Positions 24,447-33,708 are shown, counted from the first letter of the stretch. The stretch is 50,322 nt of DNA from Desulforhopalus sp. (GCA_024710585.1 JANJUM010000005.1:1-50322), one strand, 5' to 3'. Numbers and translations are program-made. The notes: a model not told the origin generated them from the letters alone.

Positions 24447-25796
24447 CTACGACGCTTTCTCGAGGAGCGCAACCGTCTCGATATGGTGGGTCTGCGGGAA
24501 CATGTCCACCGGCTGCAGGCGACGGATGGCAAAGCCGGCAGCCACCAGCTGCTGCAGGTCGCGGCACAGGGTGGCCGGGTCGCAGGAGATATAGACGAGG
24601 CGGCCCGCAGCCAGCTGCGCCAGGCGCGGGGCGAGCTCCGGCGCCCCTTGGCGGGGCGGGTCGATGACGATGCAGTCGAAGCGTCGCCCCTCGGCCACGA
24701 GCCGGTCGCAGGCCTGGTGGATGGGGCTCTGCTCGAAGCGGGTCTCCGACAGGCCGGCACGCATGGCGTTGGCGCCGGCGCTGCGGATGGCGGACGCCTG
24801 GCCCTCGATGCCATGGACCCGGGCGCCCCTCATGGCCAGGGGCAGGGAGAAATTGCCCATGCCGCAGTAGAGGTCGAGCAGGCTCATGCCCTGCCCAGGC
24901 TGGCAGAAATCGAGAACCGTGTCGATGAGGGTCAGGTTCTGGCGGAGGTTGACCTGGCAGAAGCCGCCCACCTCCCAGCCGAGCGACAGGCCCTCGGGGA
25001 GTGTCGCCGAAGGGGCGTAGCTCTGGACGAGGGTCCTGCCGTCTCCCTGGCCAGCGGCGGATGCTGCCGCGCCATAGGGGCCCTGCAGGGCGAAGCCGCT
25101 GCCGTGCAGGAAGACGGATTCGATCTCGGCGAAGGCCCCGCATAAGGCGCGGGCTGCGCTGATATCGGCCGGGCGCGGCTTGCGGCGGAGCCGCAGGAGG
25201 ACGACCGCCTGGCCGCGGTCGGGGTTGTCGAGGATCTCCACCTCCTCGGCCAGCTGGCACAGGGTCCGCGCCGCGGGCAGGGTGGCCAGGGCGGAGAGCA
25301 CCCGGTTGTGCATTTCGCCGCCGAGCAGGCAGGCGGCCACCGGCACCACCTCATGGGACTGGAAACGGGTGAAGCCGAGGCGACCCCGGTCGTCGACACG
25401 CAGGCGCAGCCGCTGCCGGTAATGCAGTTCCAGCGGGGCGCCGAGAGGGTCGGCAAGTGCCTCGGCAGCCGCGGCCAGGGTCGGGCCGCCGCGGAGGAGC
25501 AGCTCGGCCACCACCGCCTTTTTCAGCTGCAGCTGCAGGGCGTAGTCGGCATGCTGGAAATCGCAGCCGCCGCACTGTCCGGCATAGGGGCAGGGTGGCT
25601 GCCGCCGCTGCCTGTGGGGGCTGAGAACCTCGTCCAGCCTGGCGAGGAGATGATTCTTCTTCTTTTCCAGCGGGGTGACCAGCACAGCCTCACCAGGCAG
25701 GACGTGGCGCACCAGCACCACCTGCCCGGAAAGGGCGTGGCCGAGACCGAAGCCGCCGTTGACAATTTTCGAGATGAGAATGGTTTCCGGTTGCAT
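24447..25796 (-). CDS. rlmD: 23S rRNA (uracil-C5)-methyltransferase, RlmD/RumA family
   Basis: 449 residues. An N-terminal TRAM domain (about 1-58, with L-P-G-E-A-V) is followed by the [4Fe-4S] cysteines (C-P-Y-A-G-Q-C-G-G-C near 69-78, plus a later Cys). The SAM-binding Rossmann domain has L-D-L-Y-C-G-M-G-N-F, D-P-P-R-Q-G-A and the catalytic S-C-D-P-A-T-L. It methylates a uridine of 23S rRNA (U1939 in E. coli numbering) or, less likely, tRNA U54. The ATG at 25796 was taken. It diverges from tamA with a very short gap. Bases 25511-25568 are duplicated in inverted form in the downstream gap. Confidence 0.92.
   Translation of the reverse strand: MQPETILISKIVNGGFGLGHALSGQVVLVRHVLPGEAVLVTPLEKKKNHLLARLDEVLSPHRQRRQPPCPYAGQCGGCDFQHADYALQLQLKKAVVAELLLRGGPTLAAAAEALADPLGAPLELHYRQRLRLRVDDRGRLGFTRFQSHEVVPVAACLLGGEMHNRVLSALATLPAARTLCQLAEEVEILDNPDRGQAVVLLRLRRKPRPADISAARALCGAFAEIESVFLHGSGFALQGPYGAAASAAGQGDGRTLVQSYAPSATLPEGLSLGWEVGGFCQVNLRQNLTLIDTVLDFCQPGQGMSLLDLYCGMGNFSLPLAMRGARVHGIEGQASAIRSAGANAMRAGLSETRFEQSPIHQACDRLVAEGRRFDCIVIDPPRQGAPELAPRLAQLAAGRLVYISCDPATLCRDLQQLVAAGFAIRRLQPVDMFPQTHHIETVALLEKAS
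25511..25568 (-). repeat. rlmD copy of the 58-bp inverted repeat
   Basis: Internal segment of rlmD beginning at the last Cys pair of the iron-sulfur motif. It is identical to the reverse complement of 24199-24256. It forms the left arm of a 1.37-kb inverted-repeat unit that spans most of the gene. Confidence 0.9.
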
Positions 25797-25852
25797 GGAA
25801 GTGAGGGGAACGGGTAGAAAAAAGCCAAAGACTCTTCTGAGATGGTTTTTTT

Positions 25853-27691
25853 ATGGTTTTTCAGCTCTTGCAGGTAGGCCCGGCATCGCCGGCAGGTTTT
25901 CCCCCCTGCCATCCCGCCCGGCTTCTACATAAACGACCCGGCCTCTTCGCTTCAATGCTTTTCTGCGCCGTTCTCCTCGCCGGCATATGCGCGGGGAGTT
26001 GTCGCGCCGCGGCTGGGGTGCCTCTCGAGGTGCAGGTGAGCGGTATCGACGAGCCGTTGCTCGGCAACGTCCTGGCGCGCCTCGGCATCCTCCTTCACAA
26101 GGACAAGGAGCGCCTTCACGTCGGGGCCATGCGCCGCCTCCACCAGGAAGCGGAGGACGATATCCGCTCCGCCCTGGCCCCTTTCGGCTACTATCACCCG
26201 CGCGTCACCGGCAGCCTCATCTCGCGGGGCGGGGTGTGGCACGCGCAGTACGCGGTAGATCCCGGCCCGCCGGTGCGCGTGGCCGAGGTGCGCCTGCGGC
26301 TGCACGGCGAGGGGCGCGACAATGCCCCCCTCCAGGAAGCCCTGGACGCGTTTCCCCTCAAAAAGGGCGATATCCTCGACCAGCAGGTCTACGAGCAGAC
26401 CAAGAAGAAGCTGGTCAATCTCGCCTTCGGTGAAGGCTTCCTCGACGCCACCTTCAGCGAACGCAGCCTGCGCATCGATCTCGATGCCAACAGCGCCGCG
26501 GTCATTCTCGCCCTCGATACCGGGCGCCGGTATCTCTTCGGCTCCACCGCCAGCCGGCAGGAAATCCTCGACGCCGACCTTCTCGCCCGCTACCTCCCCT
26601 ACCGCGAGGGGGACCCGTACCGGCCGGCGCGACTCTTCGAACTGCAGTCGATCCTCTACCAGACCGGCTACTTCAGCCGCGTGGCGGTGCGCGGCCAGCT
26701 CGAACGGGCCAGCGACTTCGCCATTCCGGTGGACATCGACCTCGAAGCGCCGGCTCAGCGCAACAAGTACAGTTTGGGTATCGGCTATGCCACCGACACC
26801 GGCGTGCGTTTCAAGGCCGACTGGGACAACCGGCTCTACAACAGCGCCGGCCATCAGGTCAATTCCTCCCTGCAGGTCGGCCAACTGGAGAACATCCTCG
26901 CCTTTCACTACCGCATCCCCTGGGATGACGACCCGCGCCATCAGTCGCTCACCGGCAGTCTCGCCTACCAGGACAAGCAGTGGAAGAGCACCACCACCCA
27001 GCTCTTCACCGCCGCCGTCACCAGGGACTATTCCGGGCCACGCTACCGGCTCGGCGGCGGACTCGAGCTGCGCGACGAGATCTACGACGTCGGCGAGACC
27101 AGCGGCGAATCGCTGCTTCTTCTGCCTTCGGTCAACGTCGGCGCGGTCTTCGCCGATGATCTGCTCAACACCCGCAACGGGCTGCAGCTCTCCGTGGGGG
27201 CCATCGGCGGGGTGGAGGGGGTGGTCTCTGACGTCACATTCGTTCAGGTCACCGCCAACGGCAAGGCCATCGTCTCGCCCATTCCCGAGTGGCGCCTCAT
27301 CGGCCGCGGCTCCATCGGCGCCATCGCCGTCGACTCCATCGATTCCCTGCCGCCGTCGCTGCGCTTCTACACCGGCGGCGACACCTCGCTGCGCGGCTAC
27401 GGCTACAAGTCCATCGGCACCAGGGATGGCTCGGGGGCCAATATCGGCGGCCGCTACCTGGTGGTGGGCAGCGTCGAGGCGGAACGCACCGTCTACAAGC
27501 AGTTCAGCCTTGCCGCCTTCTGGGATGTGGGTACCGCCGCCGACGATCTCGATCTCAACTTTTACCAGGGCGTTGGTGGCGGGGTCCGCTTCCGCCTGCC
27601 ATTCGGGCAGATCCGGCTCGATGTCGCCTCGGCGATCAGCGAAAGCGGCAACCCGCTGCGCTTTCATCTCACCGTGGGGGGGGATTTTTGA
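25853..27691 (+). CDS. tamA: TamA, Omp85-family outer-membrane assembly protein
   Basis: 612 residues, close to the family length. After a signal region, residues about 55-310 hold POTRA domains, and about 310-612 are a 16-strand Omp85 barrel. The loop-6 R-G-Y motif (S-L-R-G-Y-G-Y) and the terminal aromatic Phe are visible; BamA/TamA use these to lock the barrel and enter the membrane. It works with TamB to insert or move lipids and proteins at the outer membrane. The start is uncertain: ATG 25853 gives a 34-residue extension before the hydrophobic core, while ATG 25955 gives a short but typical signal. tamB overlaps by TTGA. Confidence 0.9.
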   Translation: MVFQLLQVGPASPAGFPPCHPARLLHKRPGLFASMLFCAVLLAGICAGSCRAAAGVPLEVQVSGIDEPLLGNVLARLGILLHKDKERLHVGAMRRLHQEAEDDIRSALAPFGYYHPRVTGSLISRGGVWHAQYAVDPGPPVRVAEVRLRLHGEGRDNAPLQEALDAFPLKKGDILDQQVYEQTKKKLVNLAFGEGFLDATFSERSLRIDLDANSAAVILALDTGRRYLFGSTASRQEILDADLLARYLPYREGDPYRPARLFELQSILYQTGYFSRVAVRGQLERASDFAIPVDIDLEAPAQRNKYSLGIGYATDTGVRFKADWDNRLYNSAGHQVNSSLQVGQLENILAFHYRIPWDDDPRHQSLTGSLAYQDKQWKSTTTQLFTAAVTRDYSGPRYRLGGGLELRDEIYDVGETSGESLLLLPSVNVGAVFADDLLNTRNGLQLSVGAIGGVEGVVSDVTFVQVTANGKAIVSPIPEWRLIGRGSIGAIAVDSIDSLPPSLRFYTGGDTSLRGYGYKSIGTRDGSGANIGGRYLVVGSVEAERTVYKQFSLAAFWDVGTAADDLDLNFYQGVGGGVRFRLPFGQIRLDVASAISESGNPLRFHLTVGGDF

Positions 27692-30600
27692 AACGCTGGC
27701 TGTGGCGTATGGTCCTCCTCCTGCTGCTGGTTGCGGCAGGCGGCGGCTGGTTCGTGCTGGGCAGCGACTCCGGCCTGAAACTGCTGCGTTCCCTGGCCGA
27801 CGGGCGTGGCCCGTTGACCATCGGCGCCGCCGAGGGCCGGCTGCTGGGCCGTTTCACCCTCGAGCGGCTGGGGCTCGCCCTGCCCGGAGTAGAGGTGAAG
27901 ATCAGACGGCTGACCTGGCATTGGTCGCCACTGGAACTCGTCGAGGGCCGCTTTCACCTCGCCGCCCTGGAACTCGAGGGGGTGGTGGTACGCTTCGCCG
28001 ATGGAGAAGAGGAGGCGGCCGAAGCAAAGGACGCGGCAGCCCCAACCGCTCCAGCCCCCAGCGCGGCGCCGACGCTGCCCGCGACCCTCTTGCCCCTGCC
28101 CCTGCTCCTCGACCGGGTGGCGATAGACGGCCTGCGTCTCGAGGATGGCGAGGGCGGTGAACTCCTCGTCATCGATACCTTCCTCCTCGCCCTGCAGGGC
28201 GGTGTCGACAACCTGCTTATCGATACCCTGGCACTGCAGGGCCCCGATATCGGGCTCTCCGTGCATGGCAACGTCGACTTCACCCGCAGCTGGCATGTCG
28301 ACCTGCTCGGGTCGTGGAACCTCATCGGCTATGGCTTCAACAGGCTCCACGGCACCCTCTCCGCCAGCGGGCCGCTCAACTCGCCCCAGGCCGCGCTGGC
28401 GGTGGTCACGCCGGTCGATCTGCGCGTCGAGGGGCAGGTTGCCAATCTCCTGCGCAGCCCCTCGTGGACCGCCTCCCTTGTCGGCAACAACGTCGACCTG
28501 GAGCAGTTCATCGACAGCTGCCCGAAGATCATCGTCAAGACTATCCACGGCCGCCTCGCCGGCGACGTCAATGGCTACGGCGGGCCGGTGCGGGCGGAGG
28601 TCGAATGGGGCCTTGCCGACAACATGGTCCTCGACACCACCCTGCGCGCCGGCCTGCTCGGCATCGACTTCGTCACCCTGCATCTTGCCCGTGGCGAGGC
28701 GAGCATCGACTCCAGCAACGCCTCCATCGACTGGAAGCGGCTCTTTGACTGGCGCGGCAGCTTCACCGTCAAGAACTTCGACCCGGCCATGTTCCTCCCC
28801 GAACTGCCGGGCAGCGTCAGCGGGGAGATAGAGAGCGTCGGCCTGGTTCGTGACGACCTCGGCGTCAACGCCGACTTCACCCTGCAACTGACCGGCCAGC
28901 TCCACGGGCGGCCAATGTCGGTCGCGGGTGGCCTGGCCCTTGACGAAAACGGCATATCCAGCAAGGGGCTGTCCCTGCGCAGCGGCGAGGTGGCGGGCAG
29001 CGCCGAGGTGGTCGCCGCCAGCTTCTCCTGGGCCGAGGAACTCGACTACATGTTCTCCCTGCGCCTCGAGGAGTTCGACCCTTCGGGGGTCTTCCCCCAG
29101 TTTCCCGGCTCGCTGCACGGCCTCATCGACGGCCGGGGCCGGCTCGGTGAGGGAGGTGGCCAGGGCTCTTTCAGCATCGCCGGGCTCTCCGGCACGCTGC
29201 GCGGCAACGCCATTTCCGGTGGGGGCGAGATCGCTTTGGAAGGCGAGCGCCTCACCACCACTGGCCTCGTCCTGAACAGCGGACCGTCTCGGCTGGCAGT
29301 GCAGGGCAAGGCCGGCGAGGACTTCGCCCTCGACATCGCCTTCGACTCCCCCGATCTTGGCACCTTGCTGCCGGAGAGCGGCGGCGAGCTGCACCTCCGC
29401 GGCCAGCTGCGCGGCTCGCCGCGGGAACCGACTCTGGCGCTCGACCTCGACGGCAGCGCCCTGCGGCACGGCGCCATCAGCGTGGCCCGGCTCGAGGGCA
29501 GGTTGACCTCGCGTTTCGCCGGCGAGGGCCAAGTGCACGGCGCCCTCGCCGCCAAGGGGCTGCTGGTGGAAGAGACTCGCCTTGACAGCCTGCGCCTTGA
29601 CTATGCCGGAAGTTTCAGCCAGTTGGGCCTCGATCTCGACCTGAGCGGCACCTTCGGGACGGTCGCCGGTCGGGTCGAGATCGGTCGCGACGAGGTCTGG
29701 AAGGGGCGGGTCGCCGACCTGAAGCTCTCCTCGGCGACCTATGGGCAGTGGCGCCAGGGGCCAGCGGCCGTCTTCGCCCTCGGCGAAGAGAAGTTCGACC
29801 TCGAGCAGCTCTGCCTCGCCGAGGGCGCGGAGCGCTTCTGCCTTGGCGGCGGGGCGGACTGGGCGGGAGAGGTAACCTGGCGGCTTGCCGCCGAAAGCGA
29901 GGGCCTTTCCCTTGAGCGATTGCAGCGCTGGGGGCTGTCGGCCCAGGCGCTTTCCGGCAAGCTCGCCCTCGCCCTGAAGGCCGGCGGTCGCGAGGAGCGC
30001 CTCACCGCCCTCGAGGCGCGCCTCTCCCTGCCGCAGCTGGAGGTCGATCTCGGCCTTGATGACGAAGAACTCGCCGGCCCCCTGCTTCGCGACATCACGG
30101 TCTCCCTGGGATTCTCGGCGGCGGCCCTGCGCGGCCATGGCGAAGCCACCATGAAGAGCGGCAGCCGCATCCTTCTCGATGCCGCCCTGAACGGCGAGGA
30201 GATCAGTCCGGCAACCTTCATGTCCCTGCCCCTTTCCGGCAGGCTGCAATTGGCCGACTTCGACCTGGCCATGCTCGCCGCCTTTACCGGCTATGGCGTC
30301 GACCCGGTGGGCCAGGCCAGCGGCGACTTCACCCTTGGCGGCAGCCTGGGCCGCCCGCAGCTGGTCGGGGAGGGGCGCGTCGACCGTGGCGGCATCAATC
30401 TCCCCTACCAGGGCATTTCCCTGGAGCAGCTCAAAGTCAAGATCGAGGCCGAGGACGAGGGTGTGCATCTCAGCGGCAGTACGGTCTCCGGGGCCGGGGA
30501 GGCGCGGGTCGACGGGCGGCTGCGCTATGGAGCGCAGGGCATCGAGGGGCTGCTGCATCTCAGCGGCAAGAATTTTCTTCTCGTCAACCTGCCGGAGTAT

Positions 30601-31506
30601 TCCATCGTCGTCGATCCGGCTGTCGACCTCCGTCTTGCGGCAGGCGGGGCCGCCATTACCGGCGCGGTGGCCATCCCCAGCGCCCTGATCACCCCGGAGG
30701 AGATGAAGGACTCGGTGACCGAATCTCCGGACGTGGTCCTCGTCAACAGCCGCGAAGAGGTGGCCGGTGGCGGCTGGCCCTTCTCGGTCGATCTCGACAT
30801 CGCCCTCGGCGAGGCGGTGCGCATCGACGGCTATGGCCTGAGCGGCCGACTCGACGGCCACCTGCGGGTCAAAACGGCCGCCGGCGAACTGCCCACCGCC
30901 CTAGGCGAACTCGACCTCCTCGAGGGCACCTTCACCATTTACGGCCGCACCCTCGACATCGCCCGGGGGCGCATCCTCTTTACCGGCGGGCCGGCCGACA
31001 ATCCCGGCATCGACGTTCGCGCGCAGCGCACCTTCAGCGACGAGGTGGCCAAGAGGCGCGGCTATACGGTCGGCGTCGACATCAGCGGCCTGGCCCAGGA
31101 CCTCAAGTTCCAGCTCTTTTCCGATCCCTACATGGACGATACCGAGATCCTCTCGCAGCTCATCGTCGGCCGCTCCCTGGCCTTTTCCACCGCCGAGGAG
31201 AGCGGGCTGCTCGGCGAGGCCGCCGCCACCCTGGGCCTCAAGGGCGGCAGCGAGCTCTTCCAGGGCATTGGTTCCATTCTGCAACTCGACGACATGCACC
31301 TCGAGGGCAGCAGCAAGAAGGAGGATGTCTCGCTGGTGGTCGGCAAGCGACTCACCGAGGACCTCTATATCGGCTACGACGTCAACATGTTCAGTCAGCT
31401 GGGGCGGTTCAGGGTGCGCTACGACCTCACCGGCGGCTTTGCCGTCGAGACCAGCAGCTCGTCGCAGTCGACCGGTGCCGACCTCCTCTATTCCTTTGAG
31501 AAATAG
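27688..31506 (+). CDS. tamB: TamB, inner-membrane-anchored bridge protein
   Basis: About 1272 residues. A single N-terminal membrane helix (about 8-22) is followed by a long run of repeated beta-rich segments that in TamB/AsmA proteins form a hydrophobic groove across the periplasm. The C-terminal DUF490-type domain (about 950-1272) carries G-L-A-Q-D-L-K-F, S-D-P-Y-M-D-D-T-E-I-L-S-Q-L and ends D-L-L-Y-S-F-E-K. TamB carries phospholipid or outer-membrane proteins with TamA. The start is a TTG at 27688 that overlaps the tamA stop (TTGA) with a G-rich ribosome site; an ATG at 27709 is the alternative. A long open frame lies on the opposite strand but is a GC artefact. Confidence 0.92.
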   Translation: MKRWLWRMVLLLLLVAAGGGWFVLGSDSGLKLLRSLADGRGPLTIGAAEGRLLGRFTLERLGLALPGVEVKIRRLTWHWSPLELVEGRFHLAALELEGVVVRFADGEEEAAEAKDAAAPTAPAPSAAPTLPATLLPLPLLLDRVAIDGLRLEDGEGGELLVIDTFLLALQGGVDNLLIDTLALQGPDIGLSVHGNVDFTRSWHVDLLGSWNLIGYGFNRLHGTLSASGPLNSPQAALAVVTPVDLRVEGQVANLLRSPSWTASLVGNNVDLEQFIDSCPKIIVKTIHGRLAGDVNGYGGPVRAEVEWGLADNMVLDTTLRAGLLGIDFVTLHLARGEASIDSSNASIDWKRLFDWRGSFTVKNFDPAMFLPELPGSVSGEIESVGLVRDDLGVNADFTLQLTGQLHGRPMSVAGGLALDENGISSKGLSLRSGEVAGSAEVVAASFSWAEELDYMFSLRLEEFDPSGVFPQFPGSLHGLIDGRGRLGEGGGQGSFSIAGLSGTLRGNAISGGGEIALEGERLTTTGLVLNSGPSRLAVQGKAGEDFALDIAFDSPDLGTLLPESGGELHLRGQLRGSPREPTLALDLDGSALRHGAISVARLEGRLTSRFAGEGQVHGALAAKGLLVEETRLDSLRLDYAGSFSQLGLDLDLSGTFGTVAGRVEIGRDEVWKGRVADLKLSSATYGQWRQGPAAVFALGEEKFDLEQLCLAEGAERFCLGGGADWAGEVTWRLAAESEGLSLERLQRWGLSAQALSGKLALALKAGGREERLTALEARLSLPQLEVDLGLDDEELAGPLLRDITVSLGFSAAALRGHGEATMKSGSRILLDAALNGEEISPATFMSLPLSGRLQLADFDLAMLAAFTGYGVDPVGQASGDFTLGGSLGRPQLVGEGRVDRGGINLPYQGISLEQLKVKIEAEDEGVHLSGSTVSGAGEARVDGRLRYGAQGIEGLLHLSGKNFLLVNLPEYSIVVDPAVDLRLAAGGAAITGAVAIPSALITPEEMKDSVTESPDVVLVNSREEVAGGGWPFSVDLDIALGEAVRIDGYGLSGRLDGHLRVKTAAGELPTALGELDLLEGTFTIYGRTLDIARGRILFTGGPADNPGIDVRAQRTFSDEVAKRRGYTVGVDISGLAQDLKFQLFSDPYMDDTEILSQLIVGRSLAFSTAEESGLLGEAAATLGLKGGSELFQGIGSILQLDDMHLEGSSKKEDVSLVVGKRLTEDLYIGYDVNMFSQLGRFRVRYDLTGGFAVETSSSSQSTGADLLYSFEK

Positions 31507-31658
31507 ACGCCGCCGGGACACTGTCGCGGGGGGCGGCAGGTTGCGCTGCAGCGCCGCCGGGTAAGCAAGTGTGCCTTTGCCGCCGGTGGGGCGTGGGCGC
31601 CTGGCGCATGCCGTCAGACGCGGTCCCTCGCGGGCGGGGCGGAGAGCGGCGTTGCGTT

Positions 31659-31681
31659 CGGACGCCTTTGCCAGGCGTCCG
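31659..31681. terminator. Bidirectional hairpin between tamB and pheA
   Basis: A perfect 9-bp stem CGGACGCCT/AGGCGTCCG has a five-base loop. No T run follows on the plus strand. It lies in the 262-base space between converging genes, which otherwise shows nothing. It may stop or protect both transcripts. Confidence 0.5.
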
Positions 31682-31768
31682 CTCTCATCATGGGCGGGAA
31701 CAGGCGTGATCAGGGAGAGCTTTCGCCAGGCGAGGGGGAAGAGGAGGCCCTGTGGCGCCAGGGGATGC

Positions 31769-32602
31769 CTAGACGGCGCGTTCGCAGCAGCCGAGCACCT
31801 TGACCCGGGCGAAGCGCTCCAGTTCCTCGAGGGCCTTGCCGACGCGGAGGTCGCCGCTGCTGCCGGCCAGAACCAGGAGGAAGCTATGGCGGCCGAACTG
31901 CTCCCTGGCGGGGCGCGAGGCGATGGCGAGGAGGTTGATGTGCTGCCGTGAGAAGCAGGACAGGATCCTCTCGAGCAGGCCGGGGTGGTCGTCGTCGCTG
32001 AAGACTACCAGCGAGGTCTTGCAGCCGGGGGAGGTGCAGCCGGGGGCGGGGGTCGACTCCCTGGCCAGCACGAGATAGCGGGTGCAGGCGCCGGGGTTGT
32101 CGTTGATCCCCTCCTGCACCAGGGGGAAGTCGCCGGGCTTGACGAAGTGGGCCGGGACGATGGCGCCGCTGCGGCCGGGGCTGTTGCTCATCCGCGCCAG
32201 GGCGAGGGTGTCGGTTTCGGTGCTGATCACCTCGACACTGTCGCCGAGGCGGTCGAGGAACTCGCTGCACTGGCCGCGGGTGGCAAAGGGCACGAAGATC
32301 CTGTCGAGCTCGTGGAGGTCGGCGACGGTGGCGATACAGGTGTAGCTGACCGGGACGAGGCGCTCGGCGACGATCTTCAATTGCGAGGTGAGCAGCAGGT
32401 CGATAACCAGAGGGATAAAGCCTTCGCTGAGGTTTTCGAAGGGGACGATGCCGTAGTCGCAGCCCTCGCTGACCGCCGTAAAGACCTTATGGATGGAGTT
32501 GCCGTAGCTGATGGAAACTTCGCCCGGCAGGAGGCGGCGAAAGTCCTTGGCGACCTGGTCGGAAAAGGTCCCGGCTGGTCCGAGGGTGGCGATGGTGGTC
32601 AT
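31769..32602 (-). CDS. pheA: Prephenate dehydratase with ACT domain
   Basis: 277 residues. Residues 1-180 are the catalytic domain, converting prephenate to phenylpyruvate for phenylalanine synthesis: L-G-P-A-G-T-F-S near the start, G-I-V-P-F-E-N-L-S-E-G near 52-62 and N-P-G-A-C-T-R-Y-L-V-L near 172-182, which holds the T-R substrate pair. Residues about 195-265 are an ACT domain with P-G-L-L-E-R-I-L and the A-S-R-P turn that binds Phe for feedback. The start overlaps the stop of the acetyltransferase gene (ATGA). No chorismate mutase domain is fused. It is the last gene in the minus-strand operon. Confidence 0.87.
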   Translation of the reverse strand: MTTIATLGPAGTFSDQVAKDFRRLLPGEVSISYGNSIHKVFTAVSEGCDYGIVPFENLSEGFIPLVIDLLLTSQLKIVAERLVPVSYTCIATVADLHELDRIFVPFATRGQCSEFLDRLGDSVEVISTETDTLALARMSNSPGRSGAIVPAHFVKPGDFPLVQEGINDNPGACTRYLVLARESTPAPGCTSPGCKTSLVVFSDDDHPGLLERILSCFSRQHINLLAIASRPAREQFGRHSFLLVLAGSSGDLRVGKALEELERFARVKVLGCCERAV

Positions 32603-33045
32603 GGGATGCTGGTGTCCTGCTGGTGGTCGACGACGAGGCGTTTGCCGAGGCAGACGACCCGGTCGGGGAGAAAGCCGATACGGTGGTAGAATGCGACAGC
32701 CTGCATGTTGTCGTCTCGTACCTGGAGGTTGATCTTGGCGCAGCCGAGGGTGCGCAGGCGGGCTTCCGCCGCCTCCACCAGCTGCCGGCCCAGGCCGCGG
32801 CGGCGCCAGGAAGGGTGCACGGCCAGGTAGTTGAGCCAGCCGCGATGGCCGTCGTAGCCGGCCATCACCGTCGCCACCAGGGTGCCTTCGCTTACGCCGA
32901 CGAGAAAGAGCTCGCCCTGGACGAGGAGCTTGCGGCGGATATCGCGGCGGGGGTCGTTGTGGGGCCGGGTGAGGCCGCATTCCTGCCACAGGGCGATGAC
33001 CGCGTCCTCGTCATCACCAGGGGAAAAGGACCGTATCTCAATCAT
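32599..33045 (-). CDS. ypeA: GNAT acetyltransferase, YpeA family
   Basis: 148 residues with the GNAT fold. The segment G-L-T-R-P-H-N-D-P near 24-32 is a hallmark of YpeA proteins, and residues about 73-90 carry the acetyl-CoA motif V-H-P-S-W-R-R-R-G-L-G. Substrate is unknown, and no second domain is present. It overlaps both neighbours, by eight bases with the asparaginase-like gene upstream and ATGA with pheA downstream, so all three should be made together. This makes a link to amino-acid metabolism plausible. The start at 33045 is the only in-frame ATG with full domain coverage. Confidence 0.88.
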   Translation of the reverse strand: MIEIRSFSPGDDEDAVIALWQECGLTRPHNDPRRDIRRKLLVQGELFLVGVSEGTLVATVMAGYDGHRGWLNYLAVHPSWRRRGLGRQLVEAAEARLRTLGCAKINLQVRDDNMQAVAFYHRIGFLPDRVVCLGKRLVVDHQQDTSIP

Positions 33046-33535
33046 CTGTGCCGATTTCCTCGAATCTGCCGCGGTTCAGGTTCTTGCGCACCGTGCCTTC
33101 GCTGAAAATCCGTCCGTTCATGACGATATAGACTCCTGCCGGCAGGGCCTGCACCGCCGCCAGGGCGCAGCCGATATTGAACACCGCGTCCGAGGTCTTG
33201 AACAGTGCCGGTTCCATCGCCCCGGTGAGGACGATGGTCTTGCCGACGACCTGACGCAGGAGGCGGGCGGTGAGGATCATGGTGTCGGTGCCGTGGGTGA
33301 TCAGCACCCGCGTCGAGGGCGCTTCCGCCGCGGCGCGGACGATCAGCCGACGGTCTTCGTCGGTCAGATCGAGGCTGTCCTTGCGCATCAGCGAAGTGAC
33401 CGTGTAGTCGATGGCCAGGGTGAGCTCGGCCAACACCTTCTCTATATTGGGCGGACCCACCTCGTACTCGCTCTTGGCGTCGAAGTAGACCTTGTCGATG
33501 GTGCCGCCGACGGCGAGGATGGCGATGGGTTCCAT
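33038..33535 (-). CDS. One-domain asparaginase-like protein
   Basis: 165 residues, about half the usual 320 of L-asparaginase. The N-terminal domain is complete: G-G-T-I near 10-13 holds the nucleophilic Thr (T12), and T-H-G-T-D-T-M near 80-86 gives the second Thr-Asp pair (T83, D84). L-T-G-A-M follows near 103. The C-terminal domain that normally completes the dimer site is missing, and the gene ends naturally at a stop that overlaps ypeA. Short homologues of this length are known, so it may be a family of its own rather than a truncation. Whether it hydrolyses asparagine is unknown. The ATG at 33535 was chosen by homology; the ribosome site is weak. Confidence 0.78.
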   Translation of the reverse strand: MEPIAILAVGGTIDKVYFDAKSEYEVGPPNIEKVLAELTLAIDYTVTSLMRKDSLDLTDEDRRLIVRAAAEAPSTRVLITHGTDTMILTARLLRQVVGKTIVLTGAMEPALFKTSDAVFNIGCALAAVQALPAGVYIVMNGRIFSEGTVRKNLNRGRFEEIGTDD

Positions 33536-33610
33536 GATAGGGGCCTGGCGCAGCTCTGGGAGTGGGGGACGAGAGGCGGGGTCGTGCCGACGTCCCACCC
33601 TGTTTTTGCC

Positions 33611-33641
33611 TTGCTTTTCCAGGTCGATGGTACCATATAAT
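33611..33641 (+). promoter_or_regulatory. Possible promoter of flavoprotein gene
   Basis: A perfect TATAAT (33636-33641) lies 67 bases before the flavoprotein start. TTGCTT (33611-33616) would be a -35 with a 19-base spacer, longer than ideal. The divergent asparaginase-like gene starts about 100 bases away. Confidence 0.4.
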
Positions 33642-33708
33642 GTCCGCTGAGGGAAGCGCCAGCGCTTGCCCCGCACTATCAACCCCAACCCAGGGAGCAT
33701 AGAGACCC

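Noticed and set aside
24085-24594. Plus-strand open frame carrying the RlmD-like peptide
   Set aside because: Only the 58-bp copied segment looks like protein; the rest is non-coding or antisense to rlmD, and no ribosome site precedes it.
27664-30861. About 1065-codon open frame antisense to tamB
   Set aside because: It is the complement of a gene with strong codon bias. Its translation is low-complexity (A, E, G, Q, V rich) with no family motif, and tamB is clearly real.
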